From Sphaerulina vaccinii (lineage: Eukaryota > Ascomycota > Dothideomycetes > Mycosphaerellales > Mycosphaerellaceae): DNA of 64,000 nucleotides. Positions 1-11,638 of the stretch are shown here, piece by piece. Position numbers and translations under genes: made by a program. The notes under the pieces are model-generated. The model did no database searches. It saw only the letters and a list, made by a program, of their open reading frames with translations, and was not told the origin of the DNA. The stretch's first letter is position 1. Each line of letters starts with the position of its first letter. The DNA lies in the NCBI GenBank assembly GCA_022570795.1, contig JAKUDP010000017.1, forward strand, positions 124,001 through 188,000, read 5' to 3'.

Positions 1-1969
1 ACTGGGAAGCAGTCGGCGAGTATGATAAGATTGGCGAGCGACACCGTGCCTACGTGGTACCCAAGCGAGATGTCGTCGTCGAAGGGGTCGCTGTCAAGAA
101 AGGTGAAAGAGTTCGCATCGAAGAGAGCTACAAGTACAACCACAAGCAGTCGAGCCAACTCTGGTCGAATGCTGGAGTAATTGAAAGTGCTGGCTGGGCC
201 AATCACAGTGGCAGCTATGGTGGGTCACTCCGGCGTTCCAGCTTTGTCACCACCCGTCCCCAATGTCCGGCCTATCCATAATCCATGACATCAGTTCGTG
301 CCTTTACCAAAGAAGTCTTAGACTGACAACCATCTTCAGCCTTGCATATGCTCACGAGACCTGCAACAATGTATCCTACCAAGCCAGAAGCGTACGCTGC
401 ACATCCAGTGCCATCCATTCCAGAATGGGAACAATTATGGGCTGTTTGGGACAAAGTCACTCGACAGATGATCCCTGATGAAGAATTGCTGGAGAAGCCA
501 ATCAAGCTGAGGAATGCCTGCATATTCTACCTTGGCCACATTCCGACTTTCTTCGACATGAAGATTAACGAAGCCACTGGATTTGGCCTCACCGAGCCGA
601 GCTATTTCACAAAGATATTCGAACGAGGCATTGATCCCGATGTGGACAATCCAGAGCAATGTCACGATCACAGTGAGATACCGGATGAATGGCCTGCACT
701 CGAAACCATCCTGAAGTATCAGAATGATGTGCGCGATCGCGTCCGGGACCTGTATAAAAGCAACCGGGTCTATGAAGACAACTGGGCCGGTCGTGCCATG
801 TGGCTCGGTTTCGAGCACGAAGTGATGCATTTGGAGACGCTGCTCTACATGGCACTGCAAAGCGACAAGACCCATCCGCCCGAGGGCACAGTCAAGGCAG
901 ACTTCGAACAACTAGCCGCGAAGGCTAAACGGGATGCTGTGCCGAACGAATGGTTCACTATTCCTGAGCAGACTGTCACCATCGGCTTGAACGACCCGGA
1001 TACGCCAGAAGGACTTGTGAGGCACTTTGGCTGGGATGTCGAGAAGCCAGCTTATACCACAAAAGTGCACAGCTTCAAATCCGCTGCTAGACCCATCACT
1101 AACGAAGACTACGTGCGTTACATGGTTGCCAAGGACGTTGAACAGATTCCAGCTTCCTGGACTACCCAGAACAAGCGTGACAGTGGTATTAATGGTCATG
1201 CCAATGGAGTCACTAACGGCATCAATGGCCATGCCGGAGGTGACGCCACTCTCGACCATTTCCTCAGCGACAAGTTCGTCCGCACCTTCTACGGGTCTAT
1301 TCCATTGAAGTACGCCCTGGACTGGCCTTGCTCCGCCTCCTACGACGAGCTCAATGGTTGTGCTATGTACATGGGAGGCCGCATCCCTACCATGGAGGAG
1401 ACCCGCTCCATCCACGAGTATGCTGCCCACCTCAAGAAGAAAGAAGCAGACAAAGCGCAAGGCAAGACTATTCCAGCAGTCAACAGCCATCTCGTCAACG
1501 AGGGCGTCGAAGAGTCCCCGCCATCCAAGCCTGCCATCAATGGGCTCGGCAGTGATGCCGACCCATATAAGAGCAAAGAGCTCTTCGTCGATCTTGGTGA
1601 TGCCAATGTTGGCTTCAAGCATTGGCATCCAATGCCAGTGACCCAGAATGGAAACAGACTTGCTGGTCTTGGTGAGATAGGTGGTCTGTGGGAGTGGACT
1701 AGCTCGGAGTTGAAGAAGAGAGATGGTTTCGAGCCGATGAAGCTATATCCCGCTTACAGTGCTGACTTCTATGATGGAAAGCATTATATTGTGCTTGGTG
1801 GATCTTGGGCTACTCATCCAAGATTCGCTGGACGGAAGTCTGTGTAAGTGATGTGATCATCAATCCTGTTCGATATACGGGAGGAAAGCTAATGTATAAC
1901 AGCATCAACTGGTACCAGCGCAACTACCCATATGTATGGGCTGGCGCTCGCCTTGTCAAGGACAATTAG
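1..1969 (+). CDS. egt1: Ergothioneine biosynthesis protein 1 (Egt1), 3' part
   Basis: The gene is cut by the left window edge. Exons: <1-219, 340-1843, 1903-1969, with introns 220-339 and 1844-1902 (GTAAGT donor, CAG acceptor); the reading frame of the first exon starts at base 3. The first exon encodes the end of an EgtD-like SAM-dependent histidine methyltransferase (KKGERVRIEESYKYN). Exon 2 encodes a DinB-like iron-binding domain with the H-x3-H-x-E signature (FEHEVMHLETLLYM) and then a formylglycine-enzyme-like sulfoxide synthase domain (GGLWEWTSSEL, VLGGSWATHPRFAGR), completed in exon 3 (NWYQRNYPYVWAGARL). Known role of the family: histidine is trimethylated to hercynine, which is then joined to cysteine as the sulfoxide in ergothioneine synthesis. 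An Asn/Gly/His-rich insert (NGHANGVTNGINGHAGG) near 1190-1245 looks like a linker expansion. Confident, because both catalytic halves of the fused fungal enzyme are present. Confidence 0.93.
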
Positions 1970-2940
1970 AAGAGAAACGACCTGCGAGGGTAACGATCTC
2001 GGATGATGAGATATGTTGCGAAATATCAAGAAAAAGTATGCACAATGTCATGGTGATTTGGCATCGGGTGAGAAATACATAAGCAATGTAGTGACAATTC
2101 ACAGCCGTCTCAACACGGCCGACATCTTCAGCGCCTCTGTTGTCGATGTCTTTGCTCCTCAAAAGTTGTGGTCAAAAGTGAGCATGTTTCGACAGTGAAG
2201 TGAAGTTGACAGCACGAAAGTGTCGCGCTAACTTCCAGACCGTGGTTATCACATGCAAAGTGAAATTGAAAATCGCGTCGTCTCCCCTGCACAACGCGTA
2301 CCCTTGTGCAACTGCGTACAAACGAACTCGTCACATTTGACGAACCATCCCTCTGGATGTGTAGCTGCATCTATCCGCTTCTCAATCTAGCCTCACCGAC
2401 CTTCATCTCGAGACACCAGAGACATTCTGGCTTCATCTGCTTTGTGAGAGAAAGAAAGCCGATGGGCTTCAGCTACAAATTGAAGTAGTCTGAGACCCGT
2501 CACTCTACGAGAATTCATGCATGACGCTTCAGTTGTTACATAAACAACAAGAAACCTTGAAATCAACAACGGACCTCACCAAGACAACGACAACGCCGCA
2601 CCTCAGCAACGCGTTCGTCCCGCACTCATTTTCAGACATCTTCCGCACACAAACCTGCTACCATCTGCAGTCACCCACCTCGACATTTTTTCGCACACTC
2701 CAAATTCAGACGGAGCGGCGACGGACTTTCAATCAAAGGTAATACTCACAGTCAGAACATGCAGACCTCGCTGCCTAGCATCGCCATCGCACCCACCCAC
2801 GACAATAGTATTGTAGCTTCAGATAGAAGAACAGGCAGCACTCGAGAGGTCAACGAGCAGCAAAGGCGGATGAACGGCCGAGTGGAAGGACAAAGGACAA
2901 CTCAAAGGAGAACAACAACACGTACCAGAAGACAGCAGAG
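1970..2940. other. Intergenic, egt1 to the Cys/His-rich gene
   Basis: No supported gene. The right half (about 2520-2760) is CA-rich and low in G, as expected of a fungal promoter and 5' leader. Short open frames here lack coding character. Confidence 0.6.
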
Positions 2941-4428
2941 ATGGGGCAAGATCTCTACAAGTGGGACGAAGGCGGTGTCCTGAAGTAAGTCATCCTCCTC
3001 TTCAGACCAACACTGCCGACCTCGACTTCGCTGTCGGCGAGTATGCAGAACAGTATGCTGACCTCCGCAGACACCATTGCCCGATTTGCAGCCAGCCTCT
3101 CTCGCACGAGAAGTGTAGGACTACATGCCTCGGCAAGCATGTTGAGTGGTGCCACAGATATCACTCGTAAGTCAATGCCAGAACATACCACCAAACATGT
3201 CGAGGTGATCGCTGACAAGTCTCTTCCCACTTCTAGGCTCTTTCGCATGACATGGGCCACCCGCTGCAGCGCCTGCAAGAACTGTGACGAACAGCACGAG
3301 AAGCGCCATAGAGAGATCGCCGAGATGGTCCACGCAATCAAGAAGACCAGGATTGAAGGAGAGACTGTGTCCGCAGAGGTGCTGATGTCTCCGACCACGC
3401 CAATGACACCCACCTGCAGGACACCTTTGACAGCCAAAGCACTCAAGACGATCGACAGCCCGATGACACCAATCAATGGCATTCAGAAGACGACCAAGAA
3501 AGAGCGGAAGGCAGCAAAGAAGGTGGCCAAGGCAATGGACCGGGACAAGTTCGTGAACACGGCAGACATCCTTCTCGTTGCCAAAGTTCTTCATCCAGAG
3601 CCAGAGAAAGATGCGGACAATGCTGACGCGGACATCGAGGCCATGGCTGAAGACGAGGAGATCAAGCGAAATCTCAGGTTTAACTACAGCACTTGCAACA
3701 CCAAGTCCATCCGGCAGAGCTACATCGACAAGGAACGTAGCGGTCAGCAGCAGCACCAGGTCCAGGATACTGACATCAACGCCATGCTCGAACAGTTCGA
3801 GATCGACGTCGATGCTGTCGGCAAGGAAGGCGAGCTCGTGAAGGAGTTGATCAAGGCCATCAAGGGTGACTTGCTCCATTTCCACGAAGAAGTCGAAAGT
3901 ACTGCCAGGAACAAGGCAGGTTTCTGGCGCTGGGCCAACAAGAAGCACTATCGTGCTCTGATGGACCGAGGCAAAGATTGGGACGACAAGCACAAGCCAA
4001 TGGAGAGTGGCGAGACTAGCGTCGTCGAGGAGCGTAGAGACAGTGCTACTGCTTCCGATCCAGAGGGCGAGGACCAAGCAAGCCCAACAAGCTCGCGCAG
4101 TGGCAGTATCGGTGTCCCCAGTCTGACGCACTCTTCTGGCACCAACAGTGATAGTACTGTTCTCACTGTACCATCGTCCTCGAAGCCAACTTCATCGGCC
4201 CAGAAGACGCCTGTCCTCAGTCTTACTATCCCATCGACTCCGGTGAAAGTGACCAAGTCAGCTCCAGTCGGCGATCCTGGTTGGACGAAAGTTGGTAAGA
4301 AGGTGCTGAGTGCACCACCAAAGGGCAAGATTACTTTGGCTGGAAATGGCGGTCTCAAGCACCTTCATCTGAAGCCAAAGGGCAAGTTCGGCGCGCTGTC
4401 GTGGGCTGATACCGCTAAGAGCAATTGA
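2941..4428 (+). CDS. Unknown protein with Cys/His-rich N-terminal zinc-binding-like domain
   Basis: Model: exons 2941-2984, 3071-3166, 3237-4428, giving 443 aa. The GTAAGT donor at 2985 joins the acceptor after CTCCGCAG at 3070, not the nearer CAG at 3005, which would leave a 21-bp intron and break the frame. The second intron (GTAAGT to TTCTAG) is also frame-consistent. The start MGQDLYKWDEGGVLK runs straight into HHCPICSQPL, then HEKC, CLGKHVEWCHRYH and CSACKNCDE. That is a compact set of Cys and His residues able to bind zinc, at about residues 15-70. The rest is a charged, partly helical middle (KKERKAAKKVAKAMDRDK), a Ser/Thr-rich region and a Gly/Lys-rich tail ending in SWADTAKSN. I do not recognise the family and assign no function. 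Confidence 0.72.
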
Positions 4429-4946
4429 TTGCGCACGGCTTCGCAGCGTACTGCTCAGGTATGAGCTTCTTGGACTGATTGGTCTCTTGGAAGGGCAATC
4501 AGATGGTAGTCGTCGCATGAGGTTTGGACGGATCAAAAACGCTGTTATGATAGAAAAGAAGGGATGGGCGAACGGCTACACAAGTAGCTACGCTCACAAG
4601 AGCACAAGAGGCAATCACAAAACGTCCTCTGGCAAGGACTACTGCGCATGGCACTTCCTCATCTTTCCCTCTGATGTCGTCCCTGCCGCGTGACGAAAGT
4701 GTGAGTCGTGGCTTCCTCGAAGATAGAGTTTCGGATAGATCTGCCGAAACGTCCGTGCCTCTATCGTAATCAGATCTTGATGAAGGCGAAAAAGATGAAA
4801 TGACAAAGCTTCGCGTTCACTCAGAAACATCCCACTTCCGAACAGCATTTCTCGCCTTGCCCAAACACCAGGACGTTGGAAAGGAGAACCACATAACAAT
4901 ACATATATCGCAACACCTCAGAGGACTCCCACGAACACCGCCCACC
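4429..4946. other. Intergenic, upstream of NMD3
   Basis: Nothing beyond a probable NMD3 promoter and leader. The open frame running into NMD3 from 4800 is in frame, but its extra 49 residues do not resemble NMD3. Confidence 0.55.
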
Positions 4947-6521
4947 ATGTCGATGGAGATCGACTCCATCGCGCTCGAGCAGCGGCCGACTACGATGGCG
5001 ACAGTGCTCTGCTACAACTGTGGCGCACCGATAGACGGCACACAAGCAGCAGGCGCACTATGTAATGACTGCCTCAAGACCACTGTCGACATCACATCCA
5101 GCATCGAGCGAGACGGCATACTACTCATGTGCAGAGATTGCGAAAGATGGCATTCGCCTCCAGCAACCTGGGTTGTCGCAGCGCCTGAGTCGAGAGAACT
5201 GCTTGCATTATGCCTACGGAAACTGAGAGGACTGCACAAGACGAGGATCATAGATGCGAGCTTCATCTGGACAGAACCGCATTCGAGGCGTGTAAAGGTG
5301 AAGATTACGGTACAGCAAGAGGCGATGCAAGGCACGATATTGCAGCAGACATTCGAGGTGGAGTTCACGCAGAACTATAAGCAGTGTCCTGACTGCGCAA
5401 AGTCATACACACACAACACATGGCGAGCCGTCGTGCAAGTGAGGCAGAAGGTCTCTCACAAGAGAACTTTCCTGTACTTGGAGCAGCTTATCCTGAAGCA
5501 GGGAGCGCACAACAACACAATCAACATCAAAGAAGTACCCAATGGTATCGATTTCTACTTTGCAGAACGGAACAGCGCCGAGAAGTTTGTGGATTTCCTG
5601 CAATCTGTTGTGCCTGTTACGACGAAGAAGGCACAAGAGCTGATTTCGATGGACACACACACCAGCGTGAAGAGCTACAAGTTCACGTTCTCAGTAAATC
5701 TTGTGCCTATCTGCAAGGACGATCTGGTTGCTCTCCCACCGAAGCTCGCGAAGTCCATTGGCAACATCTCTCCTCTGACACTGTGCTACCGCATCGGCAC
5801 GTCAGTGAATCTCCTCGACCCGAACACGCTGCAGACGGCAGATCTCAGCACTCCCATCTACTGGCGAGAACCCTTCGCGCCACTTGCAGCTTCGAAGGAC
5901 CTGATCGAGTTCGTGGTGATGGACATCGAGCCAACTGGACAGCGAAATGGTCGTTTCGAGCTCGCTGAAGCCACAGTGGTCCGCGCGTCTGACCTAGGCG
6001 TCAACGACAACACATATCTGATCCGCACACATCTTGGCAGCGTCCTCAACGCAGGCGATAGCGCGATGGGTTACCTCCTATCAGGCACACAATTCAACAA
6101 CCCGAACTGGGAGGCACTCGAAGAATCAAAGAAGTACTCCGGCACAATACCTGATGTAATACTGGTCAAGAAGCACTACGAGCGTACCAAGAAGAAGAGT
6201 GGAAAGGGCCGTAACTGGAAGTTGAGAAGAATGGCTCGCGAGGAGAGTGAGATGAAGCCGAGGAAACAAGACCAGGATCGTGATGAGATTGATTACGAGC
6301 AGTTCTTGCAGGATCTTGAGCAAGATCCGGAGCTTAGAGGTAATCTCAATCTGTATAGGAACAGGGAGGCTGCTGCTGCGGCTGCTGCGGCGAGCGAGAT
6401 GGAGACAGACGATGAGGATGATGATGGTCTGCAAATACCAATGGATCAGCTCATTGACGAGATGGAAGATATGACGATGGAAATGGAGGATGCGAGTGGG
6501 GAGGAAAGCGATGATGAGTAA
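4947..6521 (+). CDS. NMD3: 60S ribosomal export adaptor Nmd3
   Basis: Single-exon gene of 524 aa. The start at 4947 has a good context (CACCATGTC) and gives MSMEIDSIAL. Near the N-terminus are the paired Cys motifs of the family: CYNCGAPIDG with ALCNDC, then MCRDCERWH and CPDCAKSYTHNTW. The segment WRAVVQVRQKVSHKRTF and the downstream PNGIDFYFAERNSAEKF are typical Nmd3. The C-terminus is acidic (EMETDDEDDDGLQIPMDQ) and carries the hydrophobic residues expected of a Crm1 export signal (QLIDEMEDMTMEME). Known role: binds the pre-60S subunit in the nucleus and takes it through the pore with Crm1. An eight-alanine run near residue 470 is a local expansion. Confidence 0.96.
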   Translation: MSMEIDSIALEQRPTTMATVLCYNCGAPIDGTQAAGALCNDCLKTTVDITSSIERDGILLMCRDCERWHSPPATWVVAAPESRELLALCLRKLRGLHKTRIIDASFIWTEPHSRRVKVKITVQQEAMQGTILQQTFEVEFTQNYKQCPDCAKSYTHNTWRAVVQVRQKVSHKRTFLYLEQLILKQGAHNNTINIKEVPNGIDFYFAERNSAEKFVDFLQSVVPVTTKKAQELISMDTHTSVKSYKFTFSVNLVPICKDDLVALPPKLAKSIGNISPLTLCYRIGTSVNLLDPNTLQTADLSTPIYWREPFAPLAASKDLIEFVVMDIEPTGQRNGRFELAEATVVRASDLGVNDNTYLIRTHLGSVLNAGDSAMGYLLSGTQFNNPNWEALEESKKYSGTIPDVILVKKHYERTKKKSGKGRNWKLRRMAREESEMKPRKQDQDRDEIDYEQFLQDLEQDPELRGNLNLYRNREAAAAAAAASEMETDDEDDDGLQIPMDQLIDEMEDMTMEMEDASGEESDDE

Positions 6522-7734
6522 AACAGAAGTGCTCGTGTTCAAGGCATTGTTGGTGTTATGTTTGGCGCTGGCGGGAGTTGTTGGCATGATGCTGTGAATG
6601 AGCATGAGAGCATACGGCACCGAGGTACGAGGAGATATCTCAGGGTACTGATAGCCCTATCGTGTTGAGGTGTAGTCACCTTGCGGCGAACAATCAAACG
6701 TTCGAAACTTGTGAAAGAGTATCTCATTTCACGAGCTGGACACCATGCTCGCACATCTCCAGACACAGCTTCAATTGCAATCATTGAACTCCTGGAGAGC
6801 AGACTTCTCCATCATGTGTTTCGATTCCACGCCGGTAGACCATACCACTCCCTCGACGTAGCTAGGTTGGCTGCGGTCGACATGTCTTGAGCCAAGAACA
6901 TGCTTGCAATTCATCCCCTCATCCTAGCAATTGATCACACGAGCACTGTGGGTGATTTTCTTATCTCTTGCTGTATCGTGAAGTACCATCACCAGACTAC
7001 TTGTCTTCCCATCTCTATCTCCCATACCAATCACCGTATCAAGATACTCATGTCTACCGCACTTGATGATCGGTACTTGTGATACTATGCAATGTGGATC
7101 ACTCGACCTCGTGCATAAAGCACTATCTCCACTGACCACGATATGCCAAGTTGTGAAGAAGCCGGGCCAAGTCCTAGTCGGTATATGTACTGTACGTAGA
7201 GCGAGTGTCAACTTCCATGTCCAAGACAAGGATCCGTCTGCTTGTGCACAAACACAAATCACTTCACTTTTGGCGCGGTCATCATCATCCATTGTTGCTG
7301 CTAGTGACAGTCACCGGCGCCACCGGCTAGTTCTTGTCGTGTACCCTGATTAGTAGCGTGGTGGTCCCTACTCCACTTCACTCATCATTGCTACTCGTCG
7401 CTGTTGAGTTGAGTTGGCAGATACGGCATTGACTTGAGATACAATACACAAAGACGACGAGAACATTTGGTATTACACAGCAGCAGACGAACGAACAGCA
7501 TACTGGGTTCATCAATTGCATGCGAAGACCAGATCCGCGTCCGCTCGCTTCTTCAGTCGCATACCACTTACGATCGAAAGCCCAATCGAGGCACGGATAC
7601 AGCCTTCTGTCAGTTTCCGAGAAGAACTCGGTGTGACCAGCAAGAGAAAGAGAAAAAGAAAAAGGAAAAGGAAGGGCCATTGGCCACGTCACGGCGGCGT
7701 ACAGTGGAACAGAAGCACGAACGAGTCGGATCGC
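6522..7734. other. Intergenic, NMD3 to the ubiquitin-fold gene
   Basis: No supported gene. A purine-rich microsatellite of AAGAGA/AAAAAG units lies at about 7640-7675, probably in the 5' leader of the next gene. Confidence 0.55.
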
Positions 7735-8557
7735 ATGTCTTCGTCACAAGACGCTGTAGCAGGCGCATCATCTCTTCCCTCGACAACGACAAATACATCA
7801 GAAGAGCCGAGCAAGCCTGTCGAGATGAGCACATTCAACGCTGCTAGTGAACGCGTGGAGATTGTGGGAGAACCTGGTAGAGACTTGGGGATTATCACAC
7901 AGCCTGCCACGAGTACAGAAGCAGAACCAGTAACATCACAACCCTCAGCGCCCGCAGTAGCATCATCAGCACCCCAGGATAACCTCCGCAGAACGGAAAC
8001 AGAACATCTCGGACCTGCCGTCGAGCACGATGTACCCATAGCTCCCACCACGACAGCCTCAGCCGGTCCTGTTCTAATGATTAGTCTCATGCTCATCACC
8101 GGCGCTCGACATCCTTACAAGATCGATGAGAAGTATCTCCGAAATCGCAAAGTCACAGCACAGAACTCAGCTGGAGAGTTCGACCCGAGAGAATTGAGTG
8201 GGTATCAGCTGAAAGAGCTCATATGGACGGATTGGCGTTCAGAATGGGAGCCACGACCCAGTAGTCCTGGGAGAATAAGATTGATTGTGATGGGAAGGAT
8301 GATTGAGGATAAGGGGCTATTAAAAGGTGAGTCTTGCAGCATGCTCATCCTTGCCCAGTAATCAGTCACCGATGTTTACTGACATCACGACAGACTTGCC
8401 GTTCAATATCACAGCAACGAATGTCGTGCACATGACTGTCAAACCCGCCGATATCATCGATGAAGACGAAACCGCTAACGCGAAAGGTACTGGCAAAGTC
8501 GCCAGACAGCGAGAGTCAGAAGAGCAAGGTGCAGGGTGTAGATGTGTTATCTTATAG
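7735..8557 (+). CDS. Membrane-anchored ubiquitin-fold (MUB/UBL3-like) protein with CaaX tail
   Basis: Exons 7735-8326 and 8394-8557 (GTGAGT donor, GACAG acceptor) give 251 aa. The N-terminal about 110 residues are Ser/Thr/Ala/Pro-rich and probably disordered. The C-terminal half is a ubiquitin-like fold of the Rad60-SLD2/MUB type: PVLMISLMLITGARHPYKID, then IWTDWRSEW, RIRLIVMGRMIEDKGLLKD and NVVHMTVKP. The protein ends in GCRCVIL. CVIL is a CaaX box whose terminal Leu favours geranylgeranylation, and the Cys two residues before it could be palmitoylated. Known relatives are lipid-anchored at the plasma membrane and can bind E2 enzymes. An in-frame ATG at 7516 would add 73 residues from a KRKRKR-rich stretch; I judge that to be leader. 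Confidence 0.85.
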
Positions 8558-9171
8558 GATATGAGCCTCTTTTGGTAGATGGACCTTCCAGACCTTCATC
8601 GTTCAGGGTCTGAGGAGTGGTTATAAGCAGACGCATTCTTGATGGGCTTTTACTGGCGTTTAATGGGAAGCATAAGGGGAAAATGGACATTCGGATGTTC
8701 ATAGGGCGTTCTTTTAGGTCTGTATCATAGACGGTGGTCAGGGCATGAGTGATGTGACTTACGCAGCGGTCCAATATATCAAGTACAACGTTTCCGTACG
8801 AGAGATCTCTCTCTCTCCACGGTCACGCACATCAGATTCAGGGGTGCGATGTTCTACACATGACTTGCTGAGGTTGTGTTGATACATTCAGTTTCATTTG
8901 GTAGTTATGCAGTTGTAGTAGCCATCTCGCCACTTCATGTGCCGAGATGGTAGTATACAGCGAAGCGTAGCCATTGACTCCTTCTATGCATGCAGTCTCC
9001 TCCGTAGCCATTCTATTTCGTCTGTCCTCATCGACAGCAGCCGCAGCAGAAGGTCATCAGCTAGACCTTCCAGCCTTACGACCCCTTCCAGTCATCATAC
9101 AGCAGCATTATCCCATCACCCTTGCCTCTCAAGCCATGAATGCTCGAGAGATGCTGATACAATATGCCCAT
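8558..9171. other. Intergenic between convergent genes
   Basis: Terminator region shared by the ubiquitin-fold gene (plus) and UMP1 (minus). A plus-strand open frame at 8974-9414 is the antisense shadow of UMP1 plus non-coding sequence. Confidence 0.5.
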
Positions 9172-9707
9172 CTACCAAACATTCATCCTAAACCTCCCCT
9201 CCATCTCCGAATGGAAATCCACCGAATCCCTCAACTCCTCCCCAGAAAAGACATCCTCCCAACAAATCTCACAATCCCGTCCAGCCAGCACATCAGCATG
9301 AACTCCAGCCCCTCCAAATCCCCCAAGAATACTAGGTCTCCACTCCCCAGCTCTCACAATACTCAATTCCATCTGTCGCTTCACAGGTTCAGCAATACCG
9401 TATTGTTGACGTAAGAGATTGTATTTGAGGCTATCTTGTTGGTTTCGCCAGTTGGAAAGACGGTTCTCGAGGGGGTGGGCGGATTGGAGAGTTATTGCTG
9501 CGCCGGAAGATGTGGTTTTGGGGGCGGGAGTGGAGAGGCTGAGGTTTGAGCGGAGAGTGTCGTGGACGCCTGGGGCGGAGGGGGCGCCGATGTTGGCGTG
9601 GGAGTGGGAGGGGTTGTTGGAGGAGGGGACGATGCGGAGAGACTGGAGGTATATGGTTAGCTGGTGCTGTGAGAAGTGGGAGGTGAAGGAGGGTGGTTAC
9701 AAACCAT
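9172..9707 (-). CDS. UMP1: Proteasome maturation factor Ump1
   Basis: Exon 1 is only the start codon (9705-9707). The intron 9643-9704 begins GTTTGT, contains GCTAACC as branch point about 18 nt before its CCAG acceptor, and is followed by exon 2 (9172-9642). The product is 157 aa. It starts M-SLRIVPSSNN, the usual Ump1 start, then has NIGAPSAPGVHDTLRSNL, HPLENRLSNW, LLRQQYGIAEPVKRQMEL and HADVLAGRDCEICWEDVFSG. These are the family landmarks in order. Known role: an assembly chaperone of the 20S proteasome that becomes its first substrate. Without the ATG-only exon the protein would lack a start, since no other in-frame ATG lies upstream in exon 2. Confidence 0.93.
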
Positions 9708-10297
9708 GGTCGTGGTGTTTGAGCGGCGCTCGGTGTTGTGTTTGATGTGTTGAGAGCGCTTTCGGAGTCTATGTCGATGTTGGTTTGGAGATTGGGTCCT
9801 GTTTCGGCGTTTGGCTTAGATGGATTTGGTGTCTGGATGGCGATGAGGTGGTGGTGTTTGATGTGTTTGAGTGAGCTTGATCTGGAGCTCAGCGCGAAGG
9901 CAGTCGCGACTGCATCACCAACGGGAAGGACGGGAAGCACCGCGATTTGCCGCCTCACTTCATGTCCGTTCGCCGACAAGGTTTCCTCCCAGCGACCTAA
10001 ACATCTACCTATACTAGTCACAGGAACATGGTTTCAGCTTCAAGGTCTCCAAGCTAGGAGTCGAGATCGTGCTCAATGACACGCCGATTAAGCCCAAAGG
10101 CATTTCCCACGGCTACAGAAGTGCTCACCTCTGGATGTTTAACCCACAACCAGCTGATCGAGCCCGAAGACTGCTGTATGGGTGCAGGCCGTCAACGTGG
10201 AACTCGGTGAACTTTGATACAACGAAGAGATGGAGGCTTCAAGGGAGCCTACTGGATGGCGATCGAAAGTCTCACACCAAGGACAATCAATCAAGAT
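9708..10297. other. Intergenic, UMP1 promoter side
   Basis: Holds the UMP1 promoter (minus) and the 3' end of the FAD monooxygenase (minus). The long minus-strand frame 9431-10021 is a proline/histidine-rich shadow in the wrong frame. Confidence 0.5.
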
Positions 10298-11638
10298 CTA
10301 TGCTGCGCTGGCTATGCTCTCATCCCACACCCTACCGATATGGTTGCCATAAATCCACTGCATATTACGACTGCCGGGATTGATCACTTTGTTTCTCACA
10401 CGATCCTCTGCTGAAGGAGCCCCGATCTTTTGCAAGTTCAGCTCCTTCTGCCGCGCGGCCTCAGCGAGATGGGCATACATCTTCGAGTAGTACGGTAGTC
10501 GAATCTTGTTGAACTGGGGAAGTGCTTGGTGGATCTTGTTCCGACTTGCCTTGAGTGCCTGGGCCAAGATCCAGCCGTCTTCCATCGCGAAGCCTGCTCC
10601 AGACCCGAACGCCCCAGAAAGCGCATGAGAAGAGTCTCCCACAAGCACGATCTTATCATCCCAGGCAGTGAGATCGTCTAATTCGGGACCGGCAAAAGCA
10701 GCGAATTCTTTCCAGCCTCCCGGCGGCACCCTTCGCAAGGCCTCTCTGACTTGTGGCAGATATTCCTGATCACGGTCATCAGCACAGCTACTATTGCTTT
10801 CCTCATCTCGACTTACACCGAAGTGCGACTCCACGATATCATTGGCAACAGGCACGCCCCAGCTATGCTTATCGGCAGCATGTACAGCTGGATCTTGGTA
10901 CGCTCTAGCTGCTATCTCCCACAAGCCTTCGCCAACTAGGGAGAAGTAGATATGTGTGGTCGGGCTATGCCACCAAGCAGTTGTATCAAACCTGGCGTCC
11001 AGATCCTTCACGGCGTCCCAAGGAAGTAATGTTCGCCAGATGGTCGTACCAGTGAAATTCAGCTCATAGTCTTCGAAAGCGGCATCTCGGACGACGCTTC
11101 GGACTCCATCAGCACCAACGACTAAGTCAGCAATGACTTCCGCACCATCCGCGAACGCCAAACGGATGCCATCGACCCCCAGGTCCTTGACCCCAACGAT
11201 CTTCCTTCCTAGCTTAATCATACTATCAGGCACGTGTGACCGCAGAGCTGATTGCAGCTTCGCTCGCTGAGTGCGAATGGGCAGCCTTGCAGTATCCGGT
11301 TTCTTCTCCATTCTGGAGAGCTGTTCCCCAGTCGAGCCATTGCTGTAAAAGCGTCAGCGAGAGTGCTATATCAGCAGATCGTGCACTCACAGGTTGAGGA
11401 CAGTCAGCGTGGGATAACCACTTGTCAGGCTATTGGCCACGCCAAGCAACTCAAGCACATTCCAGCTGTTTTGACCGATGCTTATACCTGCTCCAACTTC
11501 ACGCAGCACTTTCGCCTGCTCGTACACTGTCACTTCGACATTCGGGATCTTGCTCAAGGCGAGCGCTGTCGCTAGTCCACCTGGTCCTGCTCCCACAATC
11601 GCAATGCGCAAGTTCGGGTATGTATCATCAATAGCCAT
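10298..11638 (-). CDS. FAD-dependent monooxygenase (salicylate hydroxylase-like)
   Basis: Exons 11391-11638 and 10298-11342 (GTGAGT donor, TTACAG acceptor) give 430 aa. Seen: the Rossmann FAD motif near the N-terminus (IAIVGAGPGGLATALAL), then the DG region (DLVVGADGVRSVVRD), then the GD motif (KIVLVGDSSHALSGAFGSGA) followed by GFAMEDGWILAQAL. This order defines the class A flavoprotein hydroxylases, which use NAD(P)H and O2 on aromatic or similar small substrates. The GD motif has SHALSGAFGSGA where many relatives have AHPMLPY or similar, so the substrate is open. No signal peptide is visible, so it is probably cytosolic. No clustered biosynthetic backbone gene lies nearby. Confidence 0.9.

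Noticed and set aside
3172..4131. Long antisense frame (319 codons) under the Cys/His-rich gene
   Set aside because: It is a shadow of the sense codon pattern. The sense strand has spliced, frame-consistent exons and a better start.
9431..10021. Minus-strand frame of 196 codons upstream of and overlapping UMP1
   Set aside because: It is out of frame with Ump1 and rich in Pro, His and Arg, as expected of a shadow frame in GC-rich sequence.
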